This document shows, one piece after another, positions 47,497 through 56,362 of a stretch of DNA of 64,000 nt (its first letter is position 1; every line of letters begins with the position of its first letter). The position numbers and the translations under genes are program-made. A model generated the notes under the pieces. It was not told where the DNA came from. It searched no databases and saw only the letters and a list, made by a program, of their open reading frames with translations. The stretch lies in NCBI RefSeq assembly GCF_015689335.1, contig NZ_CP065053.1, forward strand, positions 6,262,001 to 6,326,000, in the 5' to 3' direction. The DNA is from Massilia antarctica (GTDB lineage: Bacteria > Pseudomonadota > Gammaproteobacteria > Burkholderiales > Burkholderiaceae_D).

Positions 47497-48840
47497 TTAA
47501 CGCCGCGCGCAGACCAGGCGCTGGCCGACGTTAAATTTGAGGATCATCTTGTCGCGCGACAGCTCTTCCACTCTCAAGGTATCGGCCACGTTCGCAAACT
47601 GAATGCCCAGCTGGCCGTCGCGGTACATCCAGCGGCCTGGCGACACCCTGTTTTCATAGCGCATTTCCAAGGTGCGGTCATCCTGGAAGGAAATCAGCAC
47701 CGAGGTCCCGCCTATCGTATCGTGGCAATGCCAGGCGCCCACCACCATGTCGCCATTCTGTGCGCTCTGGCCGGGATTGTCCTGCGCCCGTTCCGCGCTC
47801 ATCTTGCCGATCAGCCCGCCGCCGCTGCGCGTACGCATGCTGCCGATCCATTCCGCCGGCGCGGCAAAATTCAGGTTCTGTCCGCTGCGCATCTGGAAGG
47901 TGACGATCCCGACCAGCCGGCCGGAACTGTCGAACAGGCCGCCGCCGCTCGATCCGGGCGACACCGGGGCCGTGGTCTGGATCAGGGTGCCGCCGTCGAG
48001 CGGGCGCAAGGACGACACGATGCCGTCGCTGAGCGTCAGATCGAGTCCGTGCGGAGCGCCGATGGCAATCACGCGCTGGCCGGTGCGCACCTCGCTCGAC
48101 GCGCCGATCACCACGGCCGGGGCACTGAGGCCCCTGACCGACAGCTTGCACAGGTCGCGTTCCTCGTCGGCCACGACCACCGTCGCTTCGTAACTGTCCT
48201 GCCCCAGCTTGACTTGCAGGCGCGAACCCGCCAGCGCCACGTGGCAATTGGTAATGATGGCGTCGCCGCCCAGGGCCACGCCGCTGCCGGTGCCGACCAG
48301 GCTGCTGCCCTTGTACATATTAATACGCGCGACATACGGCGACAATTTGGCGAACAGGTCTTCCATGCTCATCGCGCCGGACGAGCCGCCCGAGGCCGGC
48401 GCCTGCATCGCCTGCGGCTGGGCAGCGAACTGATCGGCGCGGCCGCCGCTGTCCTGCATCAGCACCGGGGTCGCGCCCTGACTGACGCCCTGGCTGGCCA
48501 TGACCGGCGGCGGCGCCGGCGCGCGGCCCTTGGCGAAGTACACCAGCCCGGCCACCAGCAGGCCGGCGGCGAGGCCATAGCGCCAGTCGAGGCTGAAACC
48601 TTGCTGCGCGGGCGCCTGCTCGACACTGCGCGTGAGCGGCGGCGCGATCTGGCTGCGGTCGTACATCGCGCGCTTGTCGGTGTTCGACAGCACGGCATAC
48701 GCTTCGCGCACCAGTACCCAGTCGTTGCGGTCGTAGGAACCGCTCTGGAACGCGGCATGCAAACGCGCGTACGCTGCAGCAATCTCTTCAGAAGTGGCGA
48801 GGGGATCGACACCCAGAATGGTGTACAGCGTTCGTTTCAT
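47497..48840 (-). CDS. Membrane protein with J-like N-terminus and trypsin-like protease domain
   Basis: 447 residues. Residues 1-65 resemble a J domain (TLYTILGVDPLATSEEIAAA, AYAVLSNTDKRAMYDRS), but no HPD motif is present, so DnaK stimulation is unlikely. A single membrane helix (about 87-103) and a Pro/Gln-rich linker follow. The trypsin-like domain (about 160-330) has a complete triad: His in ITNCHVAL, Asp in ERDLCKL, Ser in SPGSSGGGLF. A C-terminal domain (350-447) is of unknown type. The protease domain is predicted to be periplasmic and the J-like part cytoplasmic. 129 bases after the PBP gene. Confidence 0.85.
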   Translation of the reverse strand: MKRTLYTILGVDPLATSEEIAAAYARLHAAFQSGSYDRNDWVLVREAYAVLSNTDKRAMYDRSQIAPPLTRSVEQAPAQQGFSLDWRYGLAAGLLVAGLVYFAKGRAPAPPPVMASQGVSQGATPVLMQDSGGRADQFAAQPQAMQAPASGGSSGAMSMEDLFAKLSPYVARINMYKGSSLVGTGSGVALGGDAIITNCHVALAGSRLQVKLGQDSYEATVVVADEERDLCKLSVRGLSAPAVVIGASSEVRTGQRVIAIGAPHGLDLTLSDGIVSSLRPLDGGTLIQTTAPVSPGSSGGGLFDSSGRLVGIVTFQMRSGQNLNFAAPAEWIGSMRTRSGGGLIGKMSAERAQDNPGQSAQNGDMVVGAWHCHDTIGGTSVLISFQDDRTLEMRYENRVSPGRWMYRDGQLGIQFANVADTLRVEELSRDKMILKFNVGQRLVCARR

Positions 48841-48939
48841 GTGCAGCGTCTCCGACGGAAACGTCGATGATAGCGTAAATATGCGCGATTATCATAGCCG
48901 AGAGGAAATATTGCTTTTTCTTCGTCGCCACCTTGACAC

Positions 48940-48960
48940 AGCGGGCATCATTTGCCCGCT
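48940..48960. terminator. Hairpin just after the PBP1A gene
   Basis: AGCGGGCA (48940-48947), loop TCATT, TGCCCGCT (48953-48960). The T-run (GGTTTTTT) is on the plus-strand side, while both flanking genes are minus-strand, so it would terminate PBP transcripts only as a hairpin without a U-tract. Confidence 0.4.
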
Positions 48961-48969
48961 GGTTTTTTC

Positions 48970-51423
48970 CTATTCGCGCTGCTGCTGCGATCCGCCGGAA
49001 TCGGGTTCAGGCGGCGCGGGTGGCGACATCGGTTGCGGCAACGGTGGCAAGCCGGATTGCGGATCGGCGTGCTCGCCATCGATCGGCCCTTGCCCGCCCT
49101 CTTCCGTATCGTCCGGGTCGGGTGCGGGCGGCGGCGCTGGGGCCACGCCTTCTTGCTGCATCTCGCCCGCTTCCTCGCCGATATCACCCGGTACTTCTCC
49201 CTGCGGCACCGGCGCCGGGCGGCGTCCGCCCGGGAACACGGCAGCCGCATCGACCTTGCCTTCGCCAATCGCGGCCTTGAAGAAGTCGCCGACCACCAGG
49301 ATCGCATTGTGCCCGCCCTGCCCCCAGTAACTGCTGCGCATGGTGACCCGGTTATCGTTGAAGCCGACCCAGGCGCCGGCGACCAGCTTGGGATGCATCA
49401 TGATGAACCAGCCGTCGGTATTGTTCTGGGTGGTGCCGGTCTTGCCGGCAACGTCGCCATTGATGCCGAAGCGATAGCGGATGGCCGTGCCCGTGCCGCG
49501 ATTGATTACCCCGCGCATCATGTCGATCAGGTCGGCCGCGTTCTGCGCCGACATCGCCTGCTCCGACTTCGGGTCGGAAAATTGCGCCACCACCTTGCCC
49601 GAGCGGTCGGTGATGCTGGTGACAAACACAGGCTTGCGGTACTGCCCCTGGGCCGCGATGCTGCTGTAGGCGTTCACCATTTCCAGCAGGGTTACGGGAC
49701 TGGTGCCCAAGGCCAGCGAAGGGACCGGTTCGAGCTTGCTGTTGCGAATGCCGAGGTCGCGCGCCAGCTTGATGATGCCGGGCAGCCCGACATCCTGCAT
49801 GACCTGGGCGGTAATCGTGTTTTTGGAAAACACCAGGCCATCGCGCATGGTCATCATGTTGCCGCTCGATCCGCTCATATCGGTCGGGCGCCAGATGGTG
49901 CCGTCGCCCGCCTTGATATTCGTCACGGCATCGCGGTAAGGACGATTCGGCGCGAAGCCTTTTTCCAGCGCGGCGCCGTAGACGATCGGCTTGAAGGTCG
50001 AGCCGGGCTGGCGCGCGGCCTGCACCACGTGGTCGTACTGTTCTTTATGAAAGTCGCGGCTGCCGATCCATGCCTTGATGTGGCCGGTGTCCGGATCCAT
50101 CGCCACAAAACCCGTTTCCAGGCGCGTTTTGGCGGCGCGCAAGCGTGCGATGAAGGGGCGGTCGGCCTTGAGCCGCTTGAGGGCCGCCGCGCTGGTGTCG
50201 CCGCTGTCGATGGCTTTTTTGTACTCGCGGGTTTCGCGGATGAAGGCATTCACCAGGGACCCTTTGGAGCGCCAGAAATACTCGAACGGGGTCACCGAGC
50301 CGTGCATGCCGGCGTAGGCGCCGGCCGAGCCGGAGTTGCCGCTGTCGGGCTGCGCCCATTCGACGTCGGCAATGATCTGCAAGGCATTGCCCTGGCGCTC
50401 GACAGCCTTCATGGCCGCTTCCTGCAAGGCGTAGTCGAGCGTGGTGTGGACCACCAGGCCGTCGCGCTCGACGTCGTAGTCGTTCTCGTCGGCCCAGTCG
50501 ATCAGCCATTTACGCACATAGGCCGTAAAGTGGGTATCGGTCAGGTTGCGCTCGGCCTGGCGCGAGAAGGAGACCCGCAGCGGCTGCCGGCGCAAGCTAT
50601 CGTAGCGCTTGTCATCGAGGATGCCGTGCTTGCGCATCTGGGACAGCACCACATTGCGGCGCTGTACCGAGCGCCCGGGATTGGTCACGGGATTGTAGTA
50701 GTTGGTCCCCTTGAGCATGCCGACCAGGGTGGCGCTTTCCAGGATGTCGAGCTTGGCGGCGGTGGTATCGAAATAGGTGCGCGCCGCCATTTCGATGCCG
50801 AACGTGTTGTACAGGAAAGGCACCGTGTTCAGATAGGCTTCCAGGATTTCGTCCTTGCTGTAGGCCGATTCGATCTTGAGCGCCGTGATCATTTCCTTGA
50901 GCTTGCGGTTGATGTTGCGCGCACGGCCTACCTCCTCCGGGAACATATTGCGCGCCAGCTGCTGGGTAATGGTCGAGCCGCCCTGGGCGTCGCCGCCCAG
51001 GGTGTAGAACACCGACGCCAGGGTGCGCCTGAAATCGATGCCGTGATGGTCCTTGAAGCGGTGGTCTTCGGTGGCGATCAGGGCGGCGATCATGTGCGGT
51101 GAAATCTGCGCCAGGCTGACCCGCTCCTGCAAGCCTTCCTCGAAGCTGGCCAGCTGTTTGCCGTCGGCCGAGACCAGGATCGAGGCCTTGGCCGCGCGCG
51201 CCTGCTTCAGGTCCGCCACGCCGGGGGTGAACGGCAGCAAGATCAGCACCCACACCAGCAGCAGCAACAGGGGGGCGGCCACACACCAGAGCAGCGCCAG
51301 AGCGATGCGTTTATATGGCGGCTGCGCCATCAGATAGCCGCGTCCGCGCCGAAGCTGCTCGCCGGCGGCGCGCAAGCCCTGTCCCAGCCGTCCTGCCAGA
51401 TTGCGATCGTCACCCACTGTCAC
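48970..51423 (-). CDS. mrcA: Bifunctional penicillin-binding protein 1A
   Basis: 817 residues. A cytoplasmic tail and membrane anchor (about 38-62) precede a GT51 transglycosylase (about 90-265), with the catalytic Glu in IATEDHRFKDHHG and GGSTITQQLARN. An inserted region is followed by a class A transpeptidase (about 430-720) with SxxK in GSTFKP, SxN in FSKN and KTG in AGKTGTTQNN. The tail is Pro/Glu/Gly-rich. It polymerises and cross-links peptidoglycan in the periplasm. Start 51423 includes a 31-residue N-terminal extension before MAQPPYKR (internal ATG), whose reality is less sure. Confidence 0.92.
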   Translation of the reverse strand: MTVGDDRNLAGRLGQGLRAAGEQLRRGRGYLMAQPPYKRIALALLWCVAAPLLLLLVWVLILLPFTPGVADLKQARAAKASILVSADGKQLASFEEGLQERVSLAQISPHMIAALIATEDHRFKDHHGIDFRRTLASVFYTLGGDAQGGSTITQQLARNMFPEEVGRARNINRKLKEMITALKIESAYSKDEILEAYLNTVPFLYNTFGIEMAARTYFDTTAAKLDILESATLVGMLKGTNYYNPVTNPGRSVQRRNVVLSQMRKHGILDDKRYDSLRRQPLRVSFSRQAERNLTDTHFTAYVRKWLIDWADENDYDVERDGLVVHTTLDYALQEAAMKAVERQGNALQIIADVEWAQPDSGNSGSAGAYAGMHGSVTPFEYFWRSKGSLVNAFIRETREYKKAIDSGDTSAAALKRLKADRPFIARLRAAKTRLETGFVAMDPDTGHIKAWIGSRDFHKEQYDHVVQAARQPGSTFKPIVYGAALEKGFAPNRPYRDAVTNIKAGDGTIWRPTDMSGSSGNMMTMRDGLVFSKNTITAQVMQDVGLPGIIKLARDLGIRNSKLEPVPSLALGTSPVTLLEMVNAYSSIAAQGQYRKPVFVTSITDRSGKVVAQFSDPKSEQAMSAQNAADLIDMMRGVINRGTGTAIRYRFGINGDVAGKTGTTQNNTDGWFIMMHPKLVAGAWVGFNDNRVTMRSSYWGQGGHNAILVVGDFFKAAIGEGKVDAAAVFPGGRRPAPVPQGEVPGDIGEEAGEMQQEGVAPAPPPAPDPDDTEEGGQGPIDGEHADPQSGLPPLPQPMSPPAPPEPDSGGSQQQRE

Positions 51424-51527
51424 TTCCTTGCTTAATAGTCATTAACTTGCCTGACAGTATATCCGAGGGGACTGGGGCGCACGCATCCATCGGCGGTGGC
51501 GGCGCGCATAGGGATGGTTCCTGATAG

Positions 51528-51574
51528 CCGTACGTGGTTTTGTCCTACGCCGATGTTGCCAGTGCGCCTACTCC
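51528..51574 (+). promoter_or_regulatory. Shared three-block motif upstream of the hemerythrin gene
   Basis: CCGTAC at 51528, GTCCTAC at 51542 and CCTACTCC at 51567, with GATG-TTGC-AGTGC between the last two. The same blocks recur with identical spacing (14 and 25 bases) at 54675-54721 upstream of the KGG gene. The second block is 146 bases from the start codon here and 148 there. The rest of the 264-base gap holds no gene. Confidence 0.65.
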
Positions 51575-51687
51575 CCGCACGATTGAAGCCGCCTATCATG
51601 AGTTCTCTGCTACAAGACAGGCAGCCAGGAAAGATCCCAGCCACCCGGTAGCGCAATAGTTACCACAAAAAATATCAGGAGCACATT

Positions 51688-52188
51688 ATGAGAACTTCAT
51701 CGTCGACCACCCGTACCACGCCCAAGTCCATGCCAGGCGGCCAGGAAGCCCAGGACGCGATTGCGCTGCTGACCGAAGACCACGAGAACGTCAAGCAAAT
51801 GTTCGAGCAGTTTGAAGGGCTGGGCGACCGCGCACATGCGACCAAGAAAAAATTGGCCACGCAGATCTGCACTGAACTGACCAAGCATGCGACGGCCGAG
51901 GAAGAAATTTTCTACCCGGCAGTGCGTGCCGCGACGAAGAGCAATGAAGATCTGGTGGACGAAGCAACTGTCGAGCACGCATCAGCGAAAGACCTGATCG
52001 CGCAGATCATGGAGATGGAAGCGACCGAAGAGCTGTTCGATGCCAAGGTCAAAGTACTGTCCGAAATGATCGAGCACCACGTCGAGGAAGAAGAGAACGA
52101 GATGTTTCCGAAGGCACGAGAGGCTGGCCTGGATCTGGAAGCGCTGGGGCAGCAAATTGCCGAGCGCAAGGCGCAGATTACCGTGTAA
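51688..52188 (+). CDS. Hemerythrin-domain protein
   Basis: 166 residues. HHE-type cation-binding helices: LLTEDHENVKQMFEQFEGLG, LTKHATAEEEIFYPAV, VDEATVEHASAKDL and LSEMIEHHVEEEENEMFPKA. The His/Glu set matches hemerythrin-like diiron proteins, which bind O2, NO or handle iron under stress. The N-terminal 20 residues are Ser/Thr-rich. AGGAG is well spaced before the ATG. It shares an upstream motif with the KGG stress gene, suggesting stationary-phase or stress induction. Confidence 0.9.
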   Translation: MRTSSSTTRTTPKSMPGGQEAQDAIALLTEDHENVKQMFEQFEGLGDRAHATKKKLATQICTELTKHATAEEEIFYPAVRAATKSNEDLVDEATVEHASAKDLIAQIMEMEATEELFDAKVKVLSEMIEHHVEEEENEMFPKAREAGLDLEALGQQIAERKAQITV

Positions 52189-52227
52189 TCGAGATAGTCC
52201 CCCGCCCCGGCGGGATGGCAGCCGGTT

Positions 52228-52277
52228 CCCCCACAGCCTGCCAGTGTCAGCGCTGGCTGTCGGGGAATCGTTTGTTT
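52228..52277. terminator. Hairpin between convergent hemerythrin and glucanase genes
   Basis: CCCC-ACAGCC (52229-52238) pairs with GGCTGT-CGGGG (52255-52265), one base bulged, followed by AATCGTTTGTTTA. A T-rich but interrupted tail; plausible terminator for the plus-strand gene. Confidence 0.5.
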
Positions 52278-52314
52278 AGGAGGCACGCCGGCTGGCGGCG
52301 CGGCCCCCTCCGGC

Positions 52315-54411
52315 TTACTCCGCGTTCAGCTGCCACCAGTTCATGTTCCACCCGCCCACGCGCGCGAAAATGGCCAGGTCCTGCTGTCCGGCTTGCAGAT
52401 ACGCCCGCGCCGTCACCGTCTGCCAGTTCTGCCATCCACCGGTATTGGGCACGGTCACCGTCGCCAGGTCGCTGCCGTTCTTGCTCAACACGAATTGCCC
52501 ACCGTTATAGATGCTGGCAACCCGGAATTGCAGCTGGTACCAGCCGGTCTTCGGCACATTGATCGGATAGCTCATCCAGTCATTGTTATCCACATTGCTC
52601 ACATTGAATCCGCCGCCCGCATCGGACGTCGTCTCCATGCGCATGCCGCTGTGCGTGGTAAACATTTCCGCTTCGATGCGCGCCCCCACCGCCGGTTTCC
52701 AGTTCATCCAGTAGGCAATGCTTTCATTGCGTACCAGCGGCTGGGTGGCGAAACCGCGGAAATAGCTTTCGATCTGCGCGTTCGACGCGGTGCTGACATT
52801 CAGGCTTCCCATCCCGCCGCCATTGCTGCTGTTGGTCACCATGCCCCAACCCCAGCTATTGGTATCGCCATTCGAGCCGCCGTAGGTGACGTTCTTGTAC
52901 GCCCAGCTGGTCGCCGCCCAGCCGTACATATTGTAGGCATCGTAGGTCTTGCGGGTGATCTGTCCACCGTAGCTGCCCAGCAAAGTCCAGGGCTGTAATT
53001 CGCCGATCAGGAAGGGTGTGTTCAAGCCGGTCAGCTTTGTATTCCAGTCGCAGCTCTCGCCCGTGCCGCTGGCATTGCAGTGCAGCCAGTTGGCGTGCAT
53101 GTTCGCCTGGTTGACGGCGCCCGGCACTTCATTCCAGCCCCACAGGCCGGGATAAAAATGCATCCAGAACGCCACGTTGCTCAGGCCGCGCGTGTTCGGA
53201 TTGCCGTAAGCATCGATGCCGCTGTTGTGGCCCGGCAGCAGGATCATGTGGTTCGGGTCTTTCGCGCGCACCACGTTGAACAGCTCGTAGGCGTAATTGG
53301 CCAGGGTGGTCGCGTCGGTCCCCCACGGCTCGTTCAGCAAGTCGTAGGCGGCCACGGCGTTGCGACCCCTGTAGCGCTCGGCGATCTTGTCCCACAGCCA
53401 CTTGGTGCGGTCGCGGTAGCCCGCGTTCGTCCACAACTGGGCCGCGCCGATGCAGCCATCGTGCTGCTCGCCCGCCGCCGCTTGTCCGCCGACGGTGCCG
53501 TGCAGGTCGAGGATCACATACATGCCGCGCTTTTCCGCCTCGTTGATGGCGAAGTCCAGATGCTTCCAGGCGTCGGCGCGCAAGTTGTAGGGGCTGTATT
53601 CGTTCTCCACCAGACTGAAGTAGAACGGCACGCGGATGACGTTCATGCCCATGCCCTTCATCAGGTCGAAGTCGCGCGTGGTGATCCAGCTATCGCGGTA
53701 CACGCCCATCAGGCGTTCTTTCTCCGCATTGCCGAAGCGCCCGGCCAGGGTGCCTTCGAGCGTGCACTGGTCATTGACCGCTCCGTTGCTGTTGGAGATG
53801 CTGTTGTTCAGCATCCAGAACTCCATCTGCAGCCAGTTGCCCAGGTTGACGCCGCGCAGGTTGACCCGCTTGCCGCTGCTGTCGACCCAGTAGCGCCCGT
53901 CCTGGCGGATCGCCGGCAAGGCCACGGGGGTGTTCTCGGCAGTGAAGTTGATCCAGTTCAGGTTGAATCCACCGCCCTTGGCGAACACGGCCAGGTTCTG
54001 CGGCCCGGCATTGAGGTAGACCCGCGAACTGATGGTGGACCAGGTCTGCCAGCCGCCGGTGTTGGGCACGCTTACGGTATCGCTGATGTCTTTCGCGTTC
54101 TGGCTCAGCACCAGCTGGCCGGTGGCGGCGGCCGAGGCCACCCGGTACTGCACCGTGTACCAGCCGCTGGTAGCCGGGTTGACCGAATAGCTCATCCAGT
54201 CGTTGGTCTCGATCCAGCCGACATTGGCGCCGCCGCCCACGTCCGAGGTCGCCTCGGTGGCCACGCCCTGCATCGACGCGTAGCTTTCCGCTTCGAGCTT
54301 GCCGGGCAAGGCAGTCTGGGCCGCGCACGCGGTGCTGAACAAGGCGGCGGCGAGGGTGCCGGCCAAGGCCGGTAACGCCATTCTGACATCCCTGTGAAGG
54401 GTAGATTCCAT
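52315..54411 (-). CDS. Secreted GH5 glycoside hydrolase with two flanking CBM6-like domains
   Basis: 698 residues. A signal peptide (about 1-31, ending STACAAQ) is followed by a CBM6-like domain (about 35-160; KLEAESYASMQGVATEATSD), a GH5 catalytic barrel (about 170-560), and a second CBM6-like domain (570-698; RIEAEMFTTHSGMRMETTSD). The likely acid/base Glu is in YDLLNEPWG and the nucleophile Glu in FLIGELQPW. GH5 enzymes cleave beta-glucans or mannans; exact substrate is unknown. AGGAGA precedes ATG 54411. A LacI-type operator lies over the transcription start. Confidence 0.9.
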   Translation of the reverse strand: MESTLHRDVRMALPALAGTLAAALFSTACAAQTALPGKLEAESYASMQGVATEATSDVGGGANVGWIETNDWMSYSVNPATSGWYTVQYRVASAAATGQLVLSQNAKDISDTVSVPNTGGWQTWSTISSRVYLNAGPQNLAVFAKGGGFNLNWINFTAENTPVALPAIRQDGRYWVDSSGKRVNLRGVNLGNWLQMEFWMLNNSISNSNGAVNDQCTLEGTLAGRFGNAEKERLMGVYRDSWITTRDFDLMKGMGMNVIRVPFYFSLVENEYSPYNLRADAWKHLDFAINEAEKRGMYVILDLHGTVGGQAAAGEQHDGCIGAAQLWTNAGYRDRTKWLWDKIAERYRGRNAVAAYDLLNEPWGTDATTLANYAYELFNVVRAKDPNHMILLPGHNSGIDAYGNPNTRGLSNVAFWMHFYPGLWGWNEVPGAVNQANMHANWLHCNASGTGESCDWNTKLTGLNTPFLIGELQPWTLLGSYGGQITRKTYDAYNMYGWAATSWAYKNVTYGGSNGDTNSWGWGMVTNSSNGGGMGSLNVSTASNAQIESYFRGFATQPLVRNESIAYWMNWKPAVGARIEAEMFTTHSGMRMETTSDAGGGFNVSNVDNNDWMSYPINVPKTGWYQLQFRVASIYNGGQFVLSKNGSDLATVTVPNTGGWQNWQTVTARAYLQAGQQDLAIFARVGGWNMNWWQLNAE

Positions 54412-54492
54412 GAAAAGTCTCCTGTTGTTATAAGAGGCGGCACGCTGGCATGCCGCGCAGCCGGGGGAAGACAAAGGATGCGTCACTTGGCA

Positions 54493-54548
54493 TGGAAACG
54501 TTCCCAAACCGTGCAGTCGATGGTATTGGCTTCGCCTTGCGGCGTCAA
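54493..54548 (-). promoter_or_regulatory. Glucanase promoter with LacI-family-like operator
   Basis: Minus strand: TTGACG (plus 54543-54548), 17 bases, TACCAT (54520-54525). Just downstream is TGGGAACGTTTCCA (54493-54506), a near-perfect 14-base palindrome with a central CG, as in CebR/CelR-type operators. The operator falls at about +7 to +20, where a repressor would block initiation. Confidence 0.55.
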
Positions 54549-54674
54549 CGTAAATATAAAAAGCTATACGGAAACGAAGCTTGAAGTGGCGCCAGCCTCG
54601 ACGCGTGACGGGAAATATGTACGCGGGAACAGAGGCCTTTCCGACAACAAATTTGGTCAGCCAATCCCGGCGGG

Positions 54675-54721
54675 CCCTACTTACTTTAGTCCTACACGAT
54701 GCTTGCGAGTGCTCCTACTCC
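54675..54721 (+). promoter_or_regulatory. Shared three-block motif upstream of the KGG gene
   Basis: CCCTAC at 54675, GTCCTAC at 54689 and CCTACTCC at 54714, matching the copy at 51528-51574 in block sequence and spacing. It lies in the 425-base gap between divergent glucanase and KGG genes; no additional reading frame is supported in that gap. Confidence 0.65.
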
Positions 54722-54836
54722 AACGTTCGGCGCGCTGACCTAAGATGTCTCTACTCGCTGACGAACACACCAGTCCGGCGGCGGAAACAAGGTAGTTCTT
54801 GCAGTTCCTTCGATTAAAACATTAGGAGAAATCACC

Positions 54837-55376
54837 ATGGCATCGAACAACAATCAAGGCGGCAACAATCAAGGTGGCAACAAAGGTAACAACCAGTCGG
54901 ACAGCGGCGCGCAAAGCGGCAGCAAGGGCGGCCAGGGCAACAACCAGAGCGACACCAGCAACCGCGGCTTTGCCTCGATGGATCCTGAACAGCAGCGTGA
55001 AATCGCTGCCGAAGGCGGCCGTGCAGCCCATGCTTCCGGCCATGCCCATGAGTTCACCTCCGAAGAAGCCCGCGAAGCCGGCAAGCTGAGCCACAGCGGC
55101 GGCGGCAACCAGCAAAGCGATTCGGACAGCGGGTCGTCGCGCGGCTCTTCGGCCAGCAACAAGAGCGATTCCGACAGCGGATCATCGCGCGGTTCGTCGG
55201 CCAGCAACAAGAGCGACTCCGACAGTGGCTCCTCGCGCGGCGGCAACAAGCAAAGCGGCTCCTCGGACGACGATTCGTCCTCGGGCGGCCGGTCGGGCGG
55301 CTCCAACGCCAGCTCGGGCGGCTCCAAATCGGGTTCCGGTTCGGGCTCCAGCTCGGGCAGCAAAACGTCCAAGTAA
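54837..55376 (+). CDS. KGG-type stress-induced protein with Ser/Asn/Gly-rich tails
   Basis: 179 residues. A central KGG-like stress motif pair (about 44-82: GFASMDPEQQREIAAEGGRA and EFTSEEAREAGKLSH) lies between a Gly/Asn/Gln-rich N-terminus and a Ser/Gly/Asp-rich tail of imperfect repeats. The protein is almost entirely low complexity and probably disordered. KGG proteins are linked to stress and stationary phase in enterics (YciG, ConC-like); mechanism unknown. AGGAG precedes the ATG. Intrinsic terminator at 55423. Confidence 0.85.
   Translation: MASNNNQGGNNQGGNKGNNQSDSGAQSGSKGGQGNNQSDTSNRGFASMDPEQQREIAAEGGRAAHASGHAHEFTSEEAREAGKLSHSGGGNQQSDSDSGSSRGSSASNKSDSDSGSSRGSSASNKSDSDSGSSRGGNKQSGSSDDDSSSGGRSGGSNASSGGSKSGSGSGSSSGSKTSK
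55116..55240 (+). repeat. 48-bp tandem repeat in the KGG gene
   Basis: Units start at 55116, 55164 and 55212 (third partial). Each encodes a 16-residue block SDSDSGSSRGSSASNK. Synonymous differences between copies show selection on the protein composition more than recent slippage. Confidence 0.88.
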
Positions 55377-55422
55377 TCCCGCCATGCCCTGCCCCGCCCG
55401 TGCGGGGTAGTGGAAGTGGACC

Positions 55423-55450
55423 ATAGCCTGCCTTCGCGCAGGCTATTTTA
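55423..55450 (+). terminator. Intrinsic terminator after the KGG gene
   Basis: ATAGCCTGC (55423-55431), loop CTTCGC, GCAGGCTAT (55438-55446), followed by TTTTAATT. A second GC-rich hairpin (CCCCGC/GCGGGG) lies at 55392-55407. Confidence 0.85.
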
Positions 55451-55519
55451 ATTGCCAACGAGACAATCATATCTAAATGCACTACCATGCCTGGAATCTA
55501 ACTTTTCCCCGGGGATGGC

Positions 55520-56356
55520 ATGACTGCTGGCTTTGACTACGACACTTTTGTAACGCGCAACGCGGGCTATGTCGCCCAGGACACCCAGCACCGCATCCGC
55601 ACGCGCCGCCTGCTCATCGCCGGCTGCGGGCTGGGCGCCTCGACCGCCATTGCCGCCGCGCGCATGGGTTTTACGTCCTTCGTGCTGGTCGATGGCGATA
55701 CGGTCGACGCACACAATCTGAACCGCCAGTTTTACGACTTCGACGATATCGGCGTGGCCAAGGTCGCTGCCCTCAAAAAACACATCTTGCGCATCAATCC
55801 GCAGGCGCAGGTCGAGGCCGTGCACGCCAATCTGGACGAGCACAATGTCCATGCCCTGGTAGAGCAGGCCGACATCGTCTTCGATACCATCGACTTTCTC
55901 GACCTGGACGCCATTCTCGGCCTGCACAGCACGGCGCAGGCACTGGGCAAGCCCGTCTTCACCGCCTTGTCGATCGGTTTCGGCGCCGGGGTCCTGTATT
56001 TTCCGCCAGGTTCGACCGCGTCGCTGCCCGCCATCATCGCGCACGACTTGCGCAGCGCGCACAGCGAGAGCCCGGGCGAGGCCAGCTACGCGGCCGTGTT
56101 TGGCAAGATCATGGGCCGCATCGGCGCCCACCTCGACCCGCAAGTCGTGGAACAGGTTGGCAAGGCACTGACGGTCATGGAAGATGGCCGGCCCTGCCCG
56201 GCCTCGCAGATCGCGGTGGGCAGCTTCACTGTGGCCGCCCTGGCGCTGTCGATGATGCACGACATGCTGGCCGGGATGAACGTGCCGGCCTCGCCACGGA
56301 TGGTGGTGCACAGCTTCCGCAACCACACCACCAGGCTGATCGACATCAGCGAATGA
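55520..56356 (+). CDS. ThiF/HesA/MoeB-family E1-like protein
   Basis: 278 residues. Rossmann ATP-binding fold: RLLIAGCGLGASTAIAAAR (GxGxxG), the acidic VDGDTVDAHNLNRQFYD (NxNRQ contact), then KVAALKKHILRINPQAQVEA. Family members adenylate the C-terminus of a ubiquitin-like sulfur carrier or a peptide. No clear catalytic Cys-based ThiS/MoaD partner and no zinc CxxC pairs are visible, so this is not a standard MoeB or ThiF. It is convergent with the acyltransferase gene, with only 6 bases between the stops. Confidence 0.82.
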   Translation: MTAGFDYDTFVTRNAGYVAQDTQHRIRTRRLLIAGCGLGASTAIAAARMGFTSFVLVDGDTVDAHNLNRQFYDFDDIGVAKVAALKKHILRINPQAQVEAVHANLDEHNVHALVEQADIVFDTIDFLDLDAILGLHSTAQALGKPVFTALSIGFGAGVLYFPPGSTASLPAIIAHDLRSAHSESPGEASYAAVFGKIMGRIGAHLDPQVVEQVGKALTVMEDGRPCPASQIAVGSFTVAALALSMMHDMLAGMNVPASPRMVVHSFRNHTTRLIDISE

Positions 56357-56362
56357 ACTGCC

